Assembly (NCBI GenBank): GCA_029215795.1 | Contig: JARDYH010000004.1 | Coordinates: forward strand, 206,712,517-206,776,516 | DNA: 64,000 nt | Direction: 5' to 3' | Source: Anniella stebbinsi | Taxonomy: Eukaryota > Chordata > Lepidosauria > Squamata > Anniellidae | Part shown: in pieces, positions 45,421 through 57,985 of the stretch | Numbering within the stretch: position 1 is the first letter of the stretch | Layout of the letters: the number at the start of each line of letters is the position of its first letter | The notes under the pieces: model-generated | Databases searched by the model: none | What the model saw: the letters and a program-made list of their open reading frames with translations, nothing else | Told to the model about the DNA's origin: nothing | Position numbers and translations under genes: made by a program

Positions 45421-46286
45421 CTTAGGTAGGACTATATGGGAAGTAAGTCCATGAGATTTACTTCTGAAAAAGCAAGCATAGGATTGTGCTGTGTGCCCCA
45501 AATTTAGATCAGAATCCAAGAACCTATATCCAAGAGGTTCATGCACCCAAGCATTGCAAATCAATTTTCAACTGAAAGGAGTTCCAAAAGCAGTGTGTGA
45601 AGTTTGCTATTCAAAGGAGGAACAGTCAAAATTCTTACTCTACGTCTGACATTCAAACAATTGCTCAGTCAGTTCCACATGCCCAAGGAGGCACTGGACA
45701 TGTTTCTCAAACAGCCACACACCATGCTGCATGTCCAAGGAGAACTTCAAAAGCAGTTTGCGATTTGGGATAGGGGAACCACTATTGAAAGAAAGAAGAA
45801 GCCAAAAAATCCCACTGAACAAGTACAAGTACTGGAGTAACTGCAGGAGCTTTCTGCATCCCAGCCTAGAAAAACAGCTACAACATTTTTATTTTATTTC
45901 TATAATTCCTTTTGATCCAGAAGAATCCCCAAGGCCTATCTCTATCCCATCCAGGGTATTTGTCTTAAATCAGGATGTTGCTGCAAGTAAAAAAGAATTC
46001 ATTCTCCCCCCCCCCCCTTCTGTCTCCTGAAAATTTTCTAACGTAAAGAATGGAGATATTAGAAAAACAGTGTGTTCCTATAAAACATATGTTCCTATAA
46101 AATATACAGAAACATTTATTGGGATGTACTGAAAAAATAAAATGCCAAAATAGACTTTACTCATATTTGCCATGATAACCCATTTTGCAGAACTACCCAC
46201 TTCCTGCTCCAAAGAATAGTGCTGTTCTAAATGGAATCCTATTAAAATTATACACAAACTAATAATCTTCAGTAGCATGTAGTTAT

Positions 46287-46388
46287 TTATTTATACATTT
46301 TCAGGTTCTTTTCCAGAACAATTGGAACAACAATTTCCAGAAGTTCTGTCAACTCAAAGATCTGCACAATTTGATTTTTGTTGGTGTG
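46287..46388 (-). other. Candidate terminal-exon-like ORF (unknown)
   Basis: After a good acceptor (TTTTATCTGGTACTGTTTTCAG) a 33-codon frame reads HTNKNQIVQIFELTELLEIV then VPIVLEKNLKMYK and a stop. An AATAAA lies about 167 nt downstream (46120-46115). I recognise no protein, and a frame this short is easily open by chance. It could be an alternative last exon in a BANK1 intron, or nothing. Confidence 0.2.
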
Positions 46389-46544
46389 CTGAAAACAGTA
46401 CCAGATAAAAATTAAAAGACTGAACATTAAAACAAGTTTAAAAAATCAATATACAAAATTTTAAACCATAAAACATAAAACCTGCTGACATTTAAAACAT
46501 TTTAAACTTTTAAGCCTGCTTATAATGCTGTTACCCACCACCGC

Positions 46545-46625
46545 ACCAGGCCAGGCCGCGGCTCCAGGAAGAGAACCAGGCCAGGCCGCGGCTCCAAGGG
46601 GCAAAGCCAGGCCAGGTGGCTGCTG
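46545..46625. repeat. 30-bp GC-rich minisatellite, ~3 copies
   Basis: Unit ACCAGGCCAGGCCGCGGCTC-CAGGAAGAGA, starting at 46545, 46575 and 46605 with growing divergence. CpG-containing island in AT-rich surroundings. Confidence 0.85.
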
Positions 46626-47161
46626 TGCAATGGACTTCCCCAATAAAAAAAATGCATGCAAAAATGTGCACATTAGGGAGAATAATATTCTAAAATACAT
46701 TACATTAGAAAAATTACTTGGAAAAGTGTGGATGAATGTTCATGCAAGCTTAAAAAAAAAAATCAAAATTTTAGATGAACTGAATTTAACATTGGAAAAA
46801 AATTCTGAAAGTTCAGAACAAACCAAACTTAAGTTTGAAAAGATTAGAAACCAAAACTGAAATTGAAATGGGCAGATTCATCCATCCTGTGTTCTTATCT
46901 GTAATACCCTGGTTTTAAAGCATAAAGTACTTCAACAAGTATGGTATAGATCAATGATATTCAACTAGTCCAGACCTGAGACCTACCTCAGACTCCCAAC
47001 CTGCAACATGTGACCCACTTTCATTTTCCTCCATGCCCAGTGTGGCAGCAACAGCTTTGCCGTGACCCATCTGTACTGATCTTGTGACCCACTTTTGGGT
47101 CACGACCCACCTGTTGAAGACCACTGGTATAGATCATACAATGTTCTCAGAAACTGTTTAG

Positions 47162-47272
47162 GATAGATCAGCCTCTTCAACGTGTTGCCATCCAAATGCA
47201 TTGGATAACTCTTACTTTCTCCAGTCATGGGATGATGGGAGTTGTATACTCTAAAACCCCTGGAGGCCGCTA
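47162..47272. mobile_element. Palindromic MITE, degenerate
   Basis: CTTCAACGTGTTGCCATCCA-AATGCATTGG and GATGGGAGTTGTATACTCTA-AAACCCCTGGAGGCC, with the second half better preserved. Confidence 0.5.
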
Positions 47273-47734
47273 ATAAGAGGAAGGCTGCAACAGACTATGC
47301 CTGTTCATTCATGGTTTTTACATCGTCACCTGAAGCCTCATTTTCCTTCCAGGCTCCAGCAACCCCTTCTAGGGAAGCAACAGCAGCTGTTCTCTGCAAC
47401 TGTACTCCATATGAAAAATTACAGTTAAAATCAAAGATACACAAAGCATATGAAAGATGTCAAGGGCTTGTATCAGGATGAATTAGACTCTGCCTCATGT
47501 TTGCAGTATAAAGACATCACATCTCAGCATGAAATAACACATCGGAACATCACGAACCTAGCAGCATCCTACATTTCCAGAAACATTTAAGTTTGCTAAC
47601 TTATCACACAGATAAAATTTAAACCCTTTTTCTTCTCCTTCCTTTTTGCTGCCACAAGACCATTCTTGTGAGTTGTGGTGTGTGTGTGATTCCAATGAAG
47701 ATTCCAATGAAGATTATGCCCCCTTTTTAATAAT

Positions 47735-48550
47735 AGTAATAATAATAATAATTTATTTCTTACCCGCCTCTCCATCTGGATCGAGGCGGGGAACAACAAT
47801 ATGATCGAGGTGGGGAACAACAATATGATAAAATACATAAAACCATGACACACATTTTTAAAACTGCATTAAAACATCCTAAAACATCCTAAAAACATTC
47901 TAAAATTCCACTGGATATGCCTGCCGGAAGAGAACAGTCTTTATGGCTTTCTTAAATTCTAAAAGACTGTTAAGTTGACGAGTCTCCTCCGGCAGGTCAT
48001 TCCACACTCTGGGAGCGGCAGAAGAGAAGGTCCTCTGGGTAACGGTTGTCAGCCAAGTCTTGGCCGACTGTAGTAAGTTCTTCCCAGATACCTGAGCGTG
48101 CAGGGCAGATTGTATGGGAGAAGGCGATCCCGCAGGTAACCTGGAACCAAACCATGTAGGGCTTTCAAGGTAATAACCAACACTTTATACTTCACCCGGA
48201 AACTAATTGGCAGCCAGTGGAGCGATTTTAAAGCTGGCGTAATATGGTCACCCCTAGGTGTGCCGGTGACCAACCTGGCTGCCATATTTTGAACAAGTTG
48301 AAGTTTCCAGACTAGGCACAGAGGTAGCCCTATGTACAGCGCATTGCAGAAGTCGAGCCTCGAAGTTACCAGCGTGTGCACTACTGTCTTGAGGTCTTCC
48401 AACTCCCCTTCCCCGCAGTGGGGTGCATGTAGAGTTTCGGGATGAGAACAGGGAGGGGGAAGGAAACCTCTCCTCTCCTGAAGCGCTGCAGTCCTGATCT
48501 GAATTGGGGCCGTGTGCGCTAACAGGAGAGTGTGGGAGATAGTCATGCGT
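47735..48550 (-). mobile_element. LINE 3' end (CR1/L2-like), ~0.8 kb
   Basis: The minus strand encodes TLVTSRLDFCNALYIGLPLC then LVWKLQLVQNMAARLVTGTP, DHITPALKSLHWLPISFRVK and YKVLVITLKALHGLVPGYLR. This is the conserved final reverse-transcriptase block. The 3' UTR and its (AAT)n tail start at 47733. The same family occurs at the right edge of the window (63755-64000). Confidence 0.88.
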
Positions 48551-49589
48551 AGCTCAGCGACACCTGATTAAAGGAATGTTTCATTTGGCCCTAAGAAGGA
48601 GAGTTGGATCATGTCCATTTGTACTTGCTGGCTCCATTATGTATGCTCGATAGGAAGTAAACCTGTTAAGGAATTATGCCTGAACAGGGGATATCAAGTC
48701 CCGTTCTTGCTTGCAGCAGCAGTCTTTCAGCTCAGCTCTTTCAGCAGCCATCTTTCAGCTTGGCGGCAGTTCCTGAATGCTCAGGAGGCTACGCATCGCA
48801 CAAGGGATCGTGGGTATTCCAGGAAGTTTTGCTAAGCTGAAACCCTTTGTATGAAGAGCCCCATGATGCTGCAATCACATGCAGCATGTCTTAGAGTTAA
48901 AAAAACAAGGAAAGAATACTTCTCAACTACCTTCTAATAAATGAATCCTTGCCCCCACCTCCAATGAGACAAAGTGATGAAATTTTGCCTGTTCCTCTGA
49001 AAGAGTCAGGAAAAAACAATACCTCTTTTGCAGAGAGGGAGGCATTTCATAAAAATAGGGGGCAGGGTTCAGAACACCATTACTTATTGATATAGTTGGA
49101 CGCAATGGTCGGACATAATGCCTAAGGGGTTGTCTGAAAAAGCTTATATGTGTGCAAAACTGTACAAGTTTTGGCTCTGCTGATAGGCAAGTAGGGAGCC
49201 TGCATATTTATGGATTAGTTGATATGCAGGTAGGCTATTTCAAACATTCCACTAAACAGGTACAGAGACAGTGGTGAGCACAGCAGGCATGAATGTGCAT
49301 GAACCCACTCCCTCTTGTATGTACATTTAAATGACTGTCTCTGAACAATGGGTACAACGTACTTGCCTAGTAAGTTCCCTTTAGGGTTTCTTTTCATGCT
49401 GAGAATCCTTCTGCTGCCATAAAATCCTCTATTACCATGGAATCATGCAAGCCAACTCCTCATTTCTGAAAGAATGGTGCTGTGTCTTGAATTACAAAAT
49501 CCAACACCAGGGTGGGATCTAGAGAGCAGAATCCCCCCCCCCCCGGCTGCAGCCTCAGAGGGTCCTATTTGGGGACATTTTCCCGATCT

Positions 49590-49850
49590 TGTAATAGGGA
49601 TGTTAAAACTTTGTAAAATCCGTTCCATCTGTGTTTCATGGATTATTAGGTGCCTTTCATTCCATTGTCTGCTCATTGATGCAATTGGATTTTTTCTAAC
49701 CCCCCCAAATTTGCGCAAATTTGCAAATTCCCCCATGCACAAATCCCACTCCCAAATTTGCATTTTCATGCTTTAGCCTATGGGGAAAATGCACATTTTC
49801 AGCCAGTGGTTTTTTATTTTATTTTATGTCTTCCAGAATGAATAGATAAA
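49590..49850. mobile_element. hAT-like fragment, TAGGGATGTTAAAAC end
   Basis: ATAGGGATGTTAAAACTTTG, AAATCCGTTCCATCTGTG, GGTGCCTTTCATTCC and AATTTGCATTTTCATGCTTT match the start of 52840-53050. The other end is missing. Confidence 0.55.
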
Positions 49851-49927
49851 TAATGCCATGGAGAAGAGAAATTCAGCCTGGTTTTATAACAAAGAACACA
49901 CACACACACACAAATAAAAATTGTCTA

Positions 49928-50008
49928 ATGGTGCAGTCCTATGCATGTTTAGGCAGAAAAAAATCCTACAACTCCAAGCAAGCCCCAAACATGCACAGGA
50001 TTGCTCCC
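49928..50008. mobile_element. Palindromic short repeat, GCAATCCT family
   Basis: GTGCAGTCCTATGCATGTTT-AGGCAG and CAAACATGCACAGGATTGCT mirror each other. Confidence 0.65.
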
Positions 50009-51017
50009 TAAAATCACAATCATGGCAACAGCATCTGCATTCCCCACCCCTCTTCAATAGATTCTGACATCAGCTCCTGGAATTTTTTTCAGCCAGATTA
50101 GAAATCAAAGCTGTGTTTATTGTAATTATTATAATACCATGTTATGGGGGCTATCTGCACTGCTGAACAAGGAGAGTTATAAATATAAAGTGGTTTAAAT
50201 ATAAAACACCTATCTTCTTCCCTGTGTAGATAATGAGAGCTGCATATCGTCCTTTATATTCCCAGTGCTGTTAGCTCTGAGAATGTAAGTACTGAATGTA
50301 ACTGTTTAAGGCAACATTTTAAAAGCATTTCGCTGTTTGCATGTAATTGTTTCAAGTGAATGTTTTTTTTCCCCTGAGTTAATAATCATATGAATGAACA
50401 AAGCAAAATTGCAGTCATGATTTCATGAAATTGTAATGGCCAAGAGGAAATATAGGGTTTTGCTTCTTCTTTTTTTTTTTTTTTTTAGTTTGGTTAATCA
50501 AAATGAAATACATGCAGGACCGGACAGTTTATATACATCTGGTTAAATCCATAAGGTGATGCTATTGTGTTTTAAATTATTGATTATTGATTATTATTAT
50601 TATTATTATTTGCTTTAAAGATGTGACCTTCAGAAAATGTCAATCCTAGTTCAATGGAGGATGGGCATGCACATTACAGTATGAATGCTCCTGTTCCACT
50701 AGCACAAACTGAAGGGTCCCCTGCTCTTTGCAGACAACATGGCGCAATGTCTGGCCAACATACATGACTCTTTACTGGTTTGTAAAAAACCCCAAAACAA
50801 ACAAACAAACAAACCCCACAACAAAAACAAACTGGTTTCTTTACTGGTTTGTAGAGAAAACAAACTTTACTGGTTTGGGCCATAGTAGAGCTTAGCAGAT
50901 AGAATGAGAGTGTTCATTATGAAAAGGATGGGATGATATAAATTGAATAAGACAAAAGGAATGAGGTGGAGTAACATAACTAAATTAATAGTTGATGTGC
51001 AATAGATGGATAGCTGC

Positions 51018-51020
51018 AGT

Positions 51021-51058
<38 letters not shown>

Positions 51059-51190
51059 TATTTATTTATAAACTGCCTCTCCCTCCTGATCGAGGCGGGA
51101 AACAACAACAAATATAAAGCACAACAAAATAGATTAAATATTAAAACAAATAAAAACTAATACATCATTAAAAATAGTAATTATGTTTCA
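51018..51190 (-). mobile_element. LINE 3' tail
   Basis: (AAT)n at 51024-51058 followed by AAACTGCCTCTCCCTCCTGA-TCGAGGCGGG, the same tail as at 47735. Only about 130 bp of body. Confidence 0.7.
51024..51058. repeat. (AAT)n microsatellite
   Basis: About 12 units, part of a LINE tail. Confidence 0.9.
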
Positions 51191-51858
51191 GTGCCAGATT
51201 TGTTGGCCTCAGTGACCATTGATGAAAGCCCCTTTTTGGCTCTGGGCATGCGCCCTTTCTCAGGCAGCCCAACACCTGATACGGAGCCCTAACCCAAGAA
51301 AAGGTTGTATATCCCTGTTGTAGAGTCTGGCACTATCTGGCACATAGTCATACAATTCAGCAAGGTTGCAAGATCCACCCAGAAAGGAACAGTTTCCAAC
51401 TCTAGGATTTAAAAATGCACAGATTTGTGCTGGATTGTAACCAAAGTTTGAGTTTTATTTTCCTTGCAATTCTCAAAGCATGTTAGAAAGTGACACATTT
51501 TATAAGATGTCTGTCTGCCTCCTACATCCTTGCCCCCCACTTTTTTGTGTGTCTTCCAATAATGTTTGGTTAAAAATAACAATTCTCAGATAGCTTTTCT
51601 ATGAAGCAACGTAGAAACCAAACCCAATCAAAGTTTTAAAAATCATAAATGGAACGCATGATATGACATCATTGTGATCCATGTTTCCCTTCTCCCTGCA
51701 AGTAAGAGGCAATGAATCGGAGTAAAGCTGGGGAAATGATGGTGCCATTCTTTTAGAAAACATTACCAAGGAGACATGGGTGGGGAGGGGGACATGGGTT
51801 AGTGGTAGCCACACACCCTTCATAACATATATTTTGACCCTAAGCCAACAGAATCTCA

Positions 51859-51861
51859 CGT

Positions 51862-51893
<32 letters not shown>

Positions 51894-51894
51894 G
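51859..51894. repeat. (GT)n microsatellite
   Basis: GT run, one interruption (GTTTGT). Confidence 0.95.
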
Positions 51895-52194
51895 CAATGG
51901 CACAGTGTGAGTGAGTGAGGAGTGTGGGAACAAAATAGTGGAACATTGTCTTCCAAACTGCTGCAGACAAGCAATTAACATTTTGAAGCCTGCAATCTGA
52001 TTACACTAAATCACTGCCACATAGCCAACAAAACTGTAGAAGCTGCCGGTGGTCATACAATAATCTAATACATTTGAAAAAAACAAAACAAAAAACAGCA
52101 CATCATTTCACTTGTTGGTCTAGGCAGCAATTAATTTCAGAAGAGAATTATCTGGCCCTAGATGTAGCATAGCCAGATTTGCAGTACAGAGCAC

Positions 52195-52839
52195 CTCTTC
52201 CAGTATGAACCTGCCCATGCACTACAATCAGTATCGGAGGACTTCCTCTGAGATCCTCATCTGAGGGAAACTAGGGGCATGTCTACACCAGCCAGTTATC
52301 CCAGGGTCAGCTTGAGGTCGTCCCTGTGCATCCAAATGATGCACCCAGGGTCAACCAGGGACGACCTCTCAGTTGTCCCAGGATAACTGGGACTCCACTT
52401 ATCTTGATTTTTCCCATGGTCCTGGGACAACCCCGAAGACCGCGGGCAGTATGGTGTGGACTCCTAGGTCCTCTTCAAACGGGCACAGAGTTGTGCGGGG
52501 TGACTCTGTGGCAAATGGGGGGGGCAGCATTTTCACCATCCCTGGGATGGCTCTCGGCGTGTTGGGGTGCTAAATTTGAAGGGTTTCACACCCAAAAAAC
52601 GTAACCTTTGGTGCAGGATCACACCCGCTCAATTGCACAAACTTCTCAGGAATGTTCCTCTTGACTTCTGGGATGTTGCGTTGGCATGTGCAGCCTGGGG
52701 GATGATCCCGGAAGCTGTAAAGGCCAAGATCCTCCCCCCCCCATCCCAGAAGTCCTGCAGGTATAGATGAGCCCCATGAGTATGGCAAGAAGGGAGAGGG
52801 CCTTTTATGTGGTAGCCCCCTGATTATGGAATGTTGTTG
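52195..52839 (+). mobile_element. LINE fragment split by a DNA element
   Basis: 52195-52267 (GAACCTGCCCATGCACTACA, TTCCTCTGAGATCCTCATCT-GAGGGAA) and 52776-52839 (GGGAGAGGGCCTTTTATGTG-GTAGCCCCC) align in order with the intact LINE at 13745-13880. Between them is the element 52268-52775. The LINE is cut again at 52840. Confidence 0.65.
52268..52775 (+). mobile_element. Non-autonomous DNA element, GCATGTCTACACC start
   Basis: GGGCATGTCTACACCAGCC at the left; right end GGTATAGATGAGCCCC. Inside, ATGATGCACCCAGGGTCAAC-CAGGGACGACC matches 60600. Same family as 60541-61001. Confidence 0.6.
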
Positions 52840-53995
52840 TGGGGATGTATGGATTGTACAAAATCTGTTTCATCTGTATTTTGCAGATTGTCAGGTGCCT
52901 TTTGCTCTGTCATCTGCTCATCGACAAAATCAGTTTTTTTTTCAGAAACATTCTTCCAAAATATGCAAATTCCCCCAAAATGCACATTTTCATGCTTTAG
53001 CCAATGGGGGAAGTGCACATTTTTGGCCAGGTTTTTCTTTTCTTTTCTATTTTTGAAACCATGAGGAAAGAAACGCTTATAACTTTGAATTTATGATTTT
53101 TTTAGATTAAAAGTTACAACAACATGGAGTTTTGACAGATAAAAGAGGGAGGGGGAGGCAGGGGAGCAGGGTGCAATTGACAGTCCAAGCCTCTGTGGAA
53201 AAACTTTTGTAACTTTTAATCTAAAAAATTCGTAGCCCCCAAATGCCTGGACCTAACTTTCTGAAATGTCTGACAGATAACTACCCCTAACCCATCTACA
53301 AAGTGAGCAACTTTCAGACTTCTAACTTTTAAAATAAAAAAGTTATAGGCGTTTCTTTCCTCATGGTTTCAAAAATACCTTGCCACTACATGCCTGGACC
53401 TAGCTTTCTGAAATTTCACACACATATCAAGCAAACTGTTACCTGTAATGTGCCCAAGTTTCTTGTTTGTATCTTTAAAAATAAAAAAGCTGAAGGCATA
53501 ACTGTATTTACCCCACTGCTACCCATTTTTCTAAAATTAATTGCCACATAAAGCAAGCACCTATGTTTCTGAAATTTCACACACTTGGGTCCCAATGTAC
53601 CACCTACAATGTGGCAAAGTTTCATGTGTGGAACTTTAAAAATGAAAAAGTTATAGGCACTCCTGGTTCTTTATTAAAAAATTAATTGCCACAAATGCCT
53701 GCACCAATCTTTCTGAAATTTCTCACAGATAACTACCCCTAACCCATCTAAAAAGTGCCCAAGTTTCATCCTTCTATCTTTAAAAATGAAAAAGTTATAG
53801 GCATTTTTGTAAAACAATACTAGGCTATGGGGAAAAGCATTCAAAATGGCGTCCGATTTTTTTCGATCTGGATCGTGACCCTTCAGATCAGATCAGATCG
53901 GATGGTTGGCAGATTGGATTGGATCGTTTTTATCCAATTTTTGGGCTGATCAGATTCTGATCGTGGATCGGATCTGATCTGCTGCACATCCCTAG
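52840..53995. mobile_element. hAT-like element, TGCACATCCCTA end
   Basis: The left end GGGGATGTATGGATTG is degraded; the right end is CTGCTGCACATCCCTA. Blocks such as AAAAGTTATAGGC and CTGAAATTT-CACACA recur 4-5 times inside, like 26870-28919, and the subterminal region (53860-53980) is rich in GATCGGATC words. Confidence 0.6.
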
Positions 53996-54615
53996 TATTT
54001 ATAGACATAAATCATGGGGTCACTCTGCCTGGCCAGCCTCAGTAAATGCTTCCGTTAAAGTCAAAGAGACTGTGATGTTGCAAAACAGCCAGGCCAAACT
54101 TAGATCTTAACAAATGCTGTTAGATCGCCTTATCTGTCCATGCCAGTCACAAAAACATGTTCTTACCAATTTTTAGAACTGGGTTGCCCCATACACTCAA
54201 TTTAGCATGAAAAAATGGATCAACGTATAAATGGCATTATATTATACACTACACATATCTAATAATAGAAACTATGGGAGGAATCCTATCTGGTCTTTGT
54301 ATGCCTAGAACCTAATGCCATCCATTTAGAAAGAGGAACAGTACAGGATTTCAAAACTGACCCAAGCAGAACACCCAATGTAACCAGGAAACACCAAAAT
54401 TCAGTACAGGTCAACAAATAAGCCTGAATATATGAAATGAGATCTGGAAAACCAAATCCAAATTGGAACCAATGAAATTGGAAGTTGCATTCTGTTCAAA
54501 GATAATCATGATGGCAAGGACTCCCTCCCCCAATTTATAAAACAAATGGTGATTGTGGATTCATCTTATCTCTAATAAAGATGCATATAGTACCACTACT
54601 TCCCAAAAGCCCAAT

Positions 54616-54770
54616 ATTATTATTATTATTTGTATCCCACCTTTCCCCCAATACTGAGTTTCAAGTGGCTTTACAAAATTAAAACATATGCAATTAAAAC
54701 ATATAAATAGAATATACAAAAGTTAAAAACATAATTAAAATCAAAATCTGTAGCAGATGTGAACAGGGGA
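54616..54770 (-). mobile_element. LINE 3' tail
   Basis: (ATT)n then TGTATCCCACCTTTCCCCCA, GAGTTTCAAGTGGCTTTACA and AATTAAAACATATGC: an antisense LINE 3' UTR of a third tail type. Confidence 0.6.
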
Positions 54771-54866
54771 GCAGTGTTGTGTTTAGCTGTAGGAAGGTGT
54801 AGGTAGTGCTGTGCCAACATCTGCTTTCCAACTTCCTGAACATTTTCTTAACCCACGAATGAGGCT

Positions 54867-55180
54867 TAGAATGACCATATGGAAAGGAGGACAGGGCTCT
54901 TGTATCTTTAGCAGTTGCATAGAAAAGGGAATTTCAGCAGGTGTCATTTGTATGCATGCAGCATACAACAGCATACAAAATTCACAACAGTTAAAGCTGC
55001 AGGAGCCCTGCTGTCTTTTGTATCTGGTCAAGAGGGCAGGGCTCCTGCAGCTTTAACTGTTGTGAATTTTGTATGCTGTTGTATGCTGCATGCATACAAA
55101 TGACACTGGCTGAAATTCCCTTTTCTATGCAACTATTAAAGATAGAGGAACCCTGTCCTCCTTTTCATATGGTCACCCTA
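54867..55180. mobile_element. Long-inverted-repeat hAT MITE, copy 6 (variant arms)
   Basis: 314 bp, from TAGAATGACCATATGG to CATATGGTCACCCTA, with the 7-of-8 duplication ATGAGGCT/ATAAGGCT (54859-54866 and 55181-55188). Both arms carry the same replacement (CATACAACAGCATACAAAATT and its complement) where other copies have CACCTGGTGAAATTCCCTC. Confidence 0.88.
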
Positions 55181-55683
55181 ATAAGGCTTCAATTTTTTTT
55201 TCTCATTCTCAGGGCATTTTATTATAGATTTGAATTCCTTTTGGTGGTGCTTTTGAGCTTTACCTGCAAGGTGTCTTAAGGTGCCATGTGGTGGGTTTTT
55301 TTTTCTGCTCCCTCCCAAGCCTGCTACACTTCCAGATCTGAAAAAGCCCTATGGGAGAAATTACCTTATGATATTTTCCCCTAGGCTTTAACTGAAGTTC
55401 AGGAAGCTGAGGAGGCTACAGGCTGCCATGGAGATGATTATACAATGAAAGGCAAGACACTCCCGCACACACTTCTCGGACGACTCATGAGCAGAATGTT
55501 TCACCCCCGTCTAAACATGCATAACATTGAGCCCTAAGAACATTTCTAGCCTGCTTTTCAGGGATTCCCAAGGCACCTGGTCAGTGTGAATAGAACAATA
55601 CATCAGACCATAGATTCATCCAGCTGATGCTGCAGGAATTTTTTTTACAGCACTTGTTTAGCATCCTATTGTAAATTTATAAC

Positions 55684-55844
55684 CAGTGGTAGCTGGTGGC
55701 TCCGATGTCAGTGGGCAGTGAATCTGCTCTGAGTTTCAGTCTGAACCAGTCAGAACTGGTCCAGACTGCTGCTAAACCAGAAGCTATTCAAGGTGCAGAG
55801 CAGATTTACCACCCCACTGGCATTGGAGCCACCAGCTGCCACTG
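55684..55844. mobile_element. CAGTGG-type hAT MITE
   Basis: CAGTGGTAGCTGGTGGCTCC...GGAGCCACCAGCTGCCACTG, with the 7-of-8 duplication TTTATAAC/ATTATAAC. Confidence 0.82.
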
Positions 55845-56371
55845 ATTATAACACTTGTACTCTGTGCTTCCTTCAAGGAGCTCAGATCAGCAATTCACGT
55901 GCACTACAATCCAGAAAGGCTGTTCAGGCTGAGAGTTTATTCAAATGTCTTCAGCAAGCAAGTTTGGCTAGAAGATTTCATTGTCTACAGGGGCATCATC
56001 ATATTTCTTATCTTTTCATTCCGTACATAATTTACATCCCAAACATTCTGTTTGCTGTTTGGAAACTGGAACACAAGTCGTTTCCATTTCTACAAACTAT
56101 CCACATAGCTTATATCTGTTTGCTGGGTAGAAATAGCTATATCAAGCTTGTGTTCAAACCCATAGTATGCAGTTGCTCCTCTTCTTTTTATTTATTCACA
56201 TATAAATGCATGGCTCCTTGATCCAGAGTGAGAGAACCATGTGCAGGGAAAAGAGGACTAAACCCCCACTCCCATCTGTTTCACTCCTAATATTCAACCC
56301 CCACATGGAGGTTTAAAAAGGTGGGAGGAGCCTCCATTGGTATCAATGGAGGTTTTTCCCCTTCCCTTTTT

Positions 56372-56377
<6 letters not shown>

Positions 56378-56409
<32 letters not shown>
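56378..56409. repeat. (TG)n microsatellite
   Basis: TG run in AT-rich sequence. Confidence 0.9.
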
Positions 56410-56410
<1 letters not shown>

Positions 56411-57814
56411 ATATTGGGAGGGAAGCAGTTGAGGAGAAAGGTTTAAATCTCCTTTTCCTATGTGTGCAACCCCAATCTGAACTGGGGACTCATACACTTA
56501 CTTGTGAGTAACAAGTCAAGAGATGGCTGCACACTCTGGATTTAATGTAACGTGCAGTGCGATTCTCAGTGTCCAATTTTATGCACATTAACATGGACAC
56601 TGCCCCACATCATTTCATTTATCTACTGCTATGTATTCCAGGGGCACTGTGGTTCAACCTAGTGGATATTGGATCTTTTAGGCTCCTGTAGTTGTCTGTC
56701 ATGGCTGATAGTGTTTTATTTCACACAAGTTACGTAGCAATAAAATTCGGTTGTGTTTTAGAGGCCTGCTCCATCCTTTGCTCAACTACCAACATTATAT
56801 CATTAAACAAAAAACCTATCGTTTACAAAAACAACGTTAAGGCTCTACAGTTCCCAACCAAGTACCAAAAAGCAGGGAAATTGGGAGTTAAGGCTCACAA
56901 GCCTTAACGCCACATCCTCCCTAAGGAGGCAGAAAGTGCAAGTAGAAGAGTTAGTGACATTCTGAATTCTCTTAGCTTTTCTAATATTTTTTTGATTAGG
57001 TTGAACAAAACTATTGTGTATTCTTTTCTCCACATGCGTTCACTTAGAGGGAGCTCCATGTGTTACTATGGGAGCTTATAAATCGTATTTAAAACAAACT
57101 AAAGGGAATTTTAAGAAAAGAACACCTATTCTATCAACTCTAAGGTAAAAGGAAGAGGACATTGTTGGAATTTTAATTATTTAAGCTGTCAGTTGGTAAG
57201 GAGAGTTGGGCACAGATCATCGCCAATACAAATTCAGGATACAAAATGGAGAGAGATTTTCCCCCTTTTCTACTCTAAACTGCCTTCCTTCCCTCAATCT
57301 TTCACCAATCTTCTTGAAATTTTCAGGTTATGCAAAACCAACATTTCTTTCTGGCACAAGTAAATTTCAGTAGGATTGGTGAAACATTTCCGATTTTATG
57401 AATGTTAGAATGACCCTCCCAATTACCCCTTCAACATGGTGGAATGTGTTTTTTATTGCCCGACTTTAACAAGGGACTCACGACTGTGGGTCACTTAATT
57501 CATCCAGCAACAAACCAAAATAAAATCTAGCAGCAATGCAGAGATTTAGAATACGTGAATGGATTTAAAACAACAGAGCTAAAAGACTAGATCTATACTA
57601 CTGTTTTATAGTGCTATTGAAGTGCACTGATAATTGTTGGGGCACCGCGTTCATAATATTATTTCCTGCTTTTTATTCGACGTTCGTAATGATTTGACAC
57701 AAGCTGTAGATGTGTCCTGAAATGCCTGGAAAAATCAAAAGGTCTCTATGTGGAGCTGGAACGAGCACAACGAAGGCACTAGGCAAGCCTCTTTGGAAAG
57801 CTCATAGAAACCTT

Positions 57815-57985
57815 TTTTTTAATGCTGAGTCAGACCATTGGTCCATCTAGCCCAATATTTTCAGACATTGACTGGCAGTGCCTCTCTGGGGTTTCTTTCC
57901 TAACCCTACCTAGAGATGACAGGGATTGAACCTGGGACCTTCTGTGTGCAAAGCAAGTGTCCTACCACTGAGTTACAGCCCCTCC
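57815..57985 (-). repeat. tRNA-derived SINE, antisense
   Basis: Starts ATGCTGAGTCAGACCATTGG and ends CTACCACTGAGTTACAGCCC; box B-like GGGATTGAACCTGGGACC. Nearly full-length. Confidence 0.8.

Noticed and set aside
48049..48546. 165-aa frame with strong protein-like sequence as a host gene
   Set aside because: It is the reverse-transcriptase C-terminus of a LINE with its 3' tail, not a host gene.
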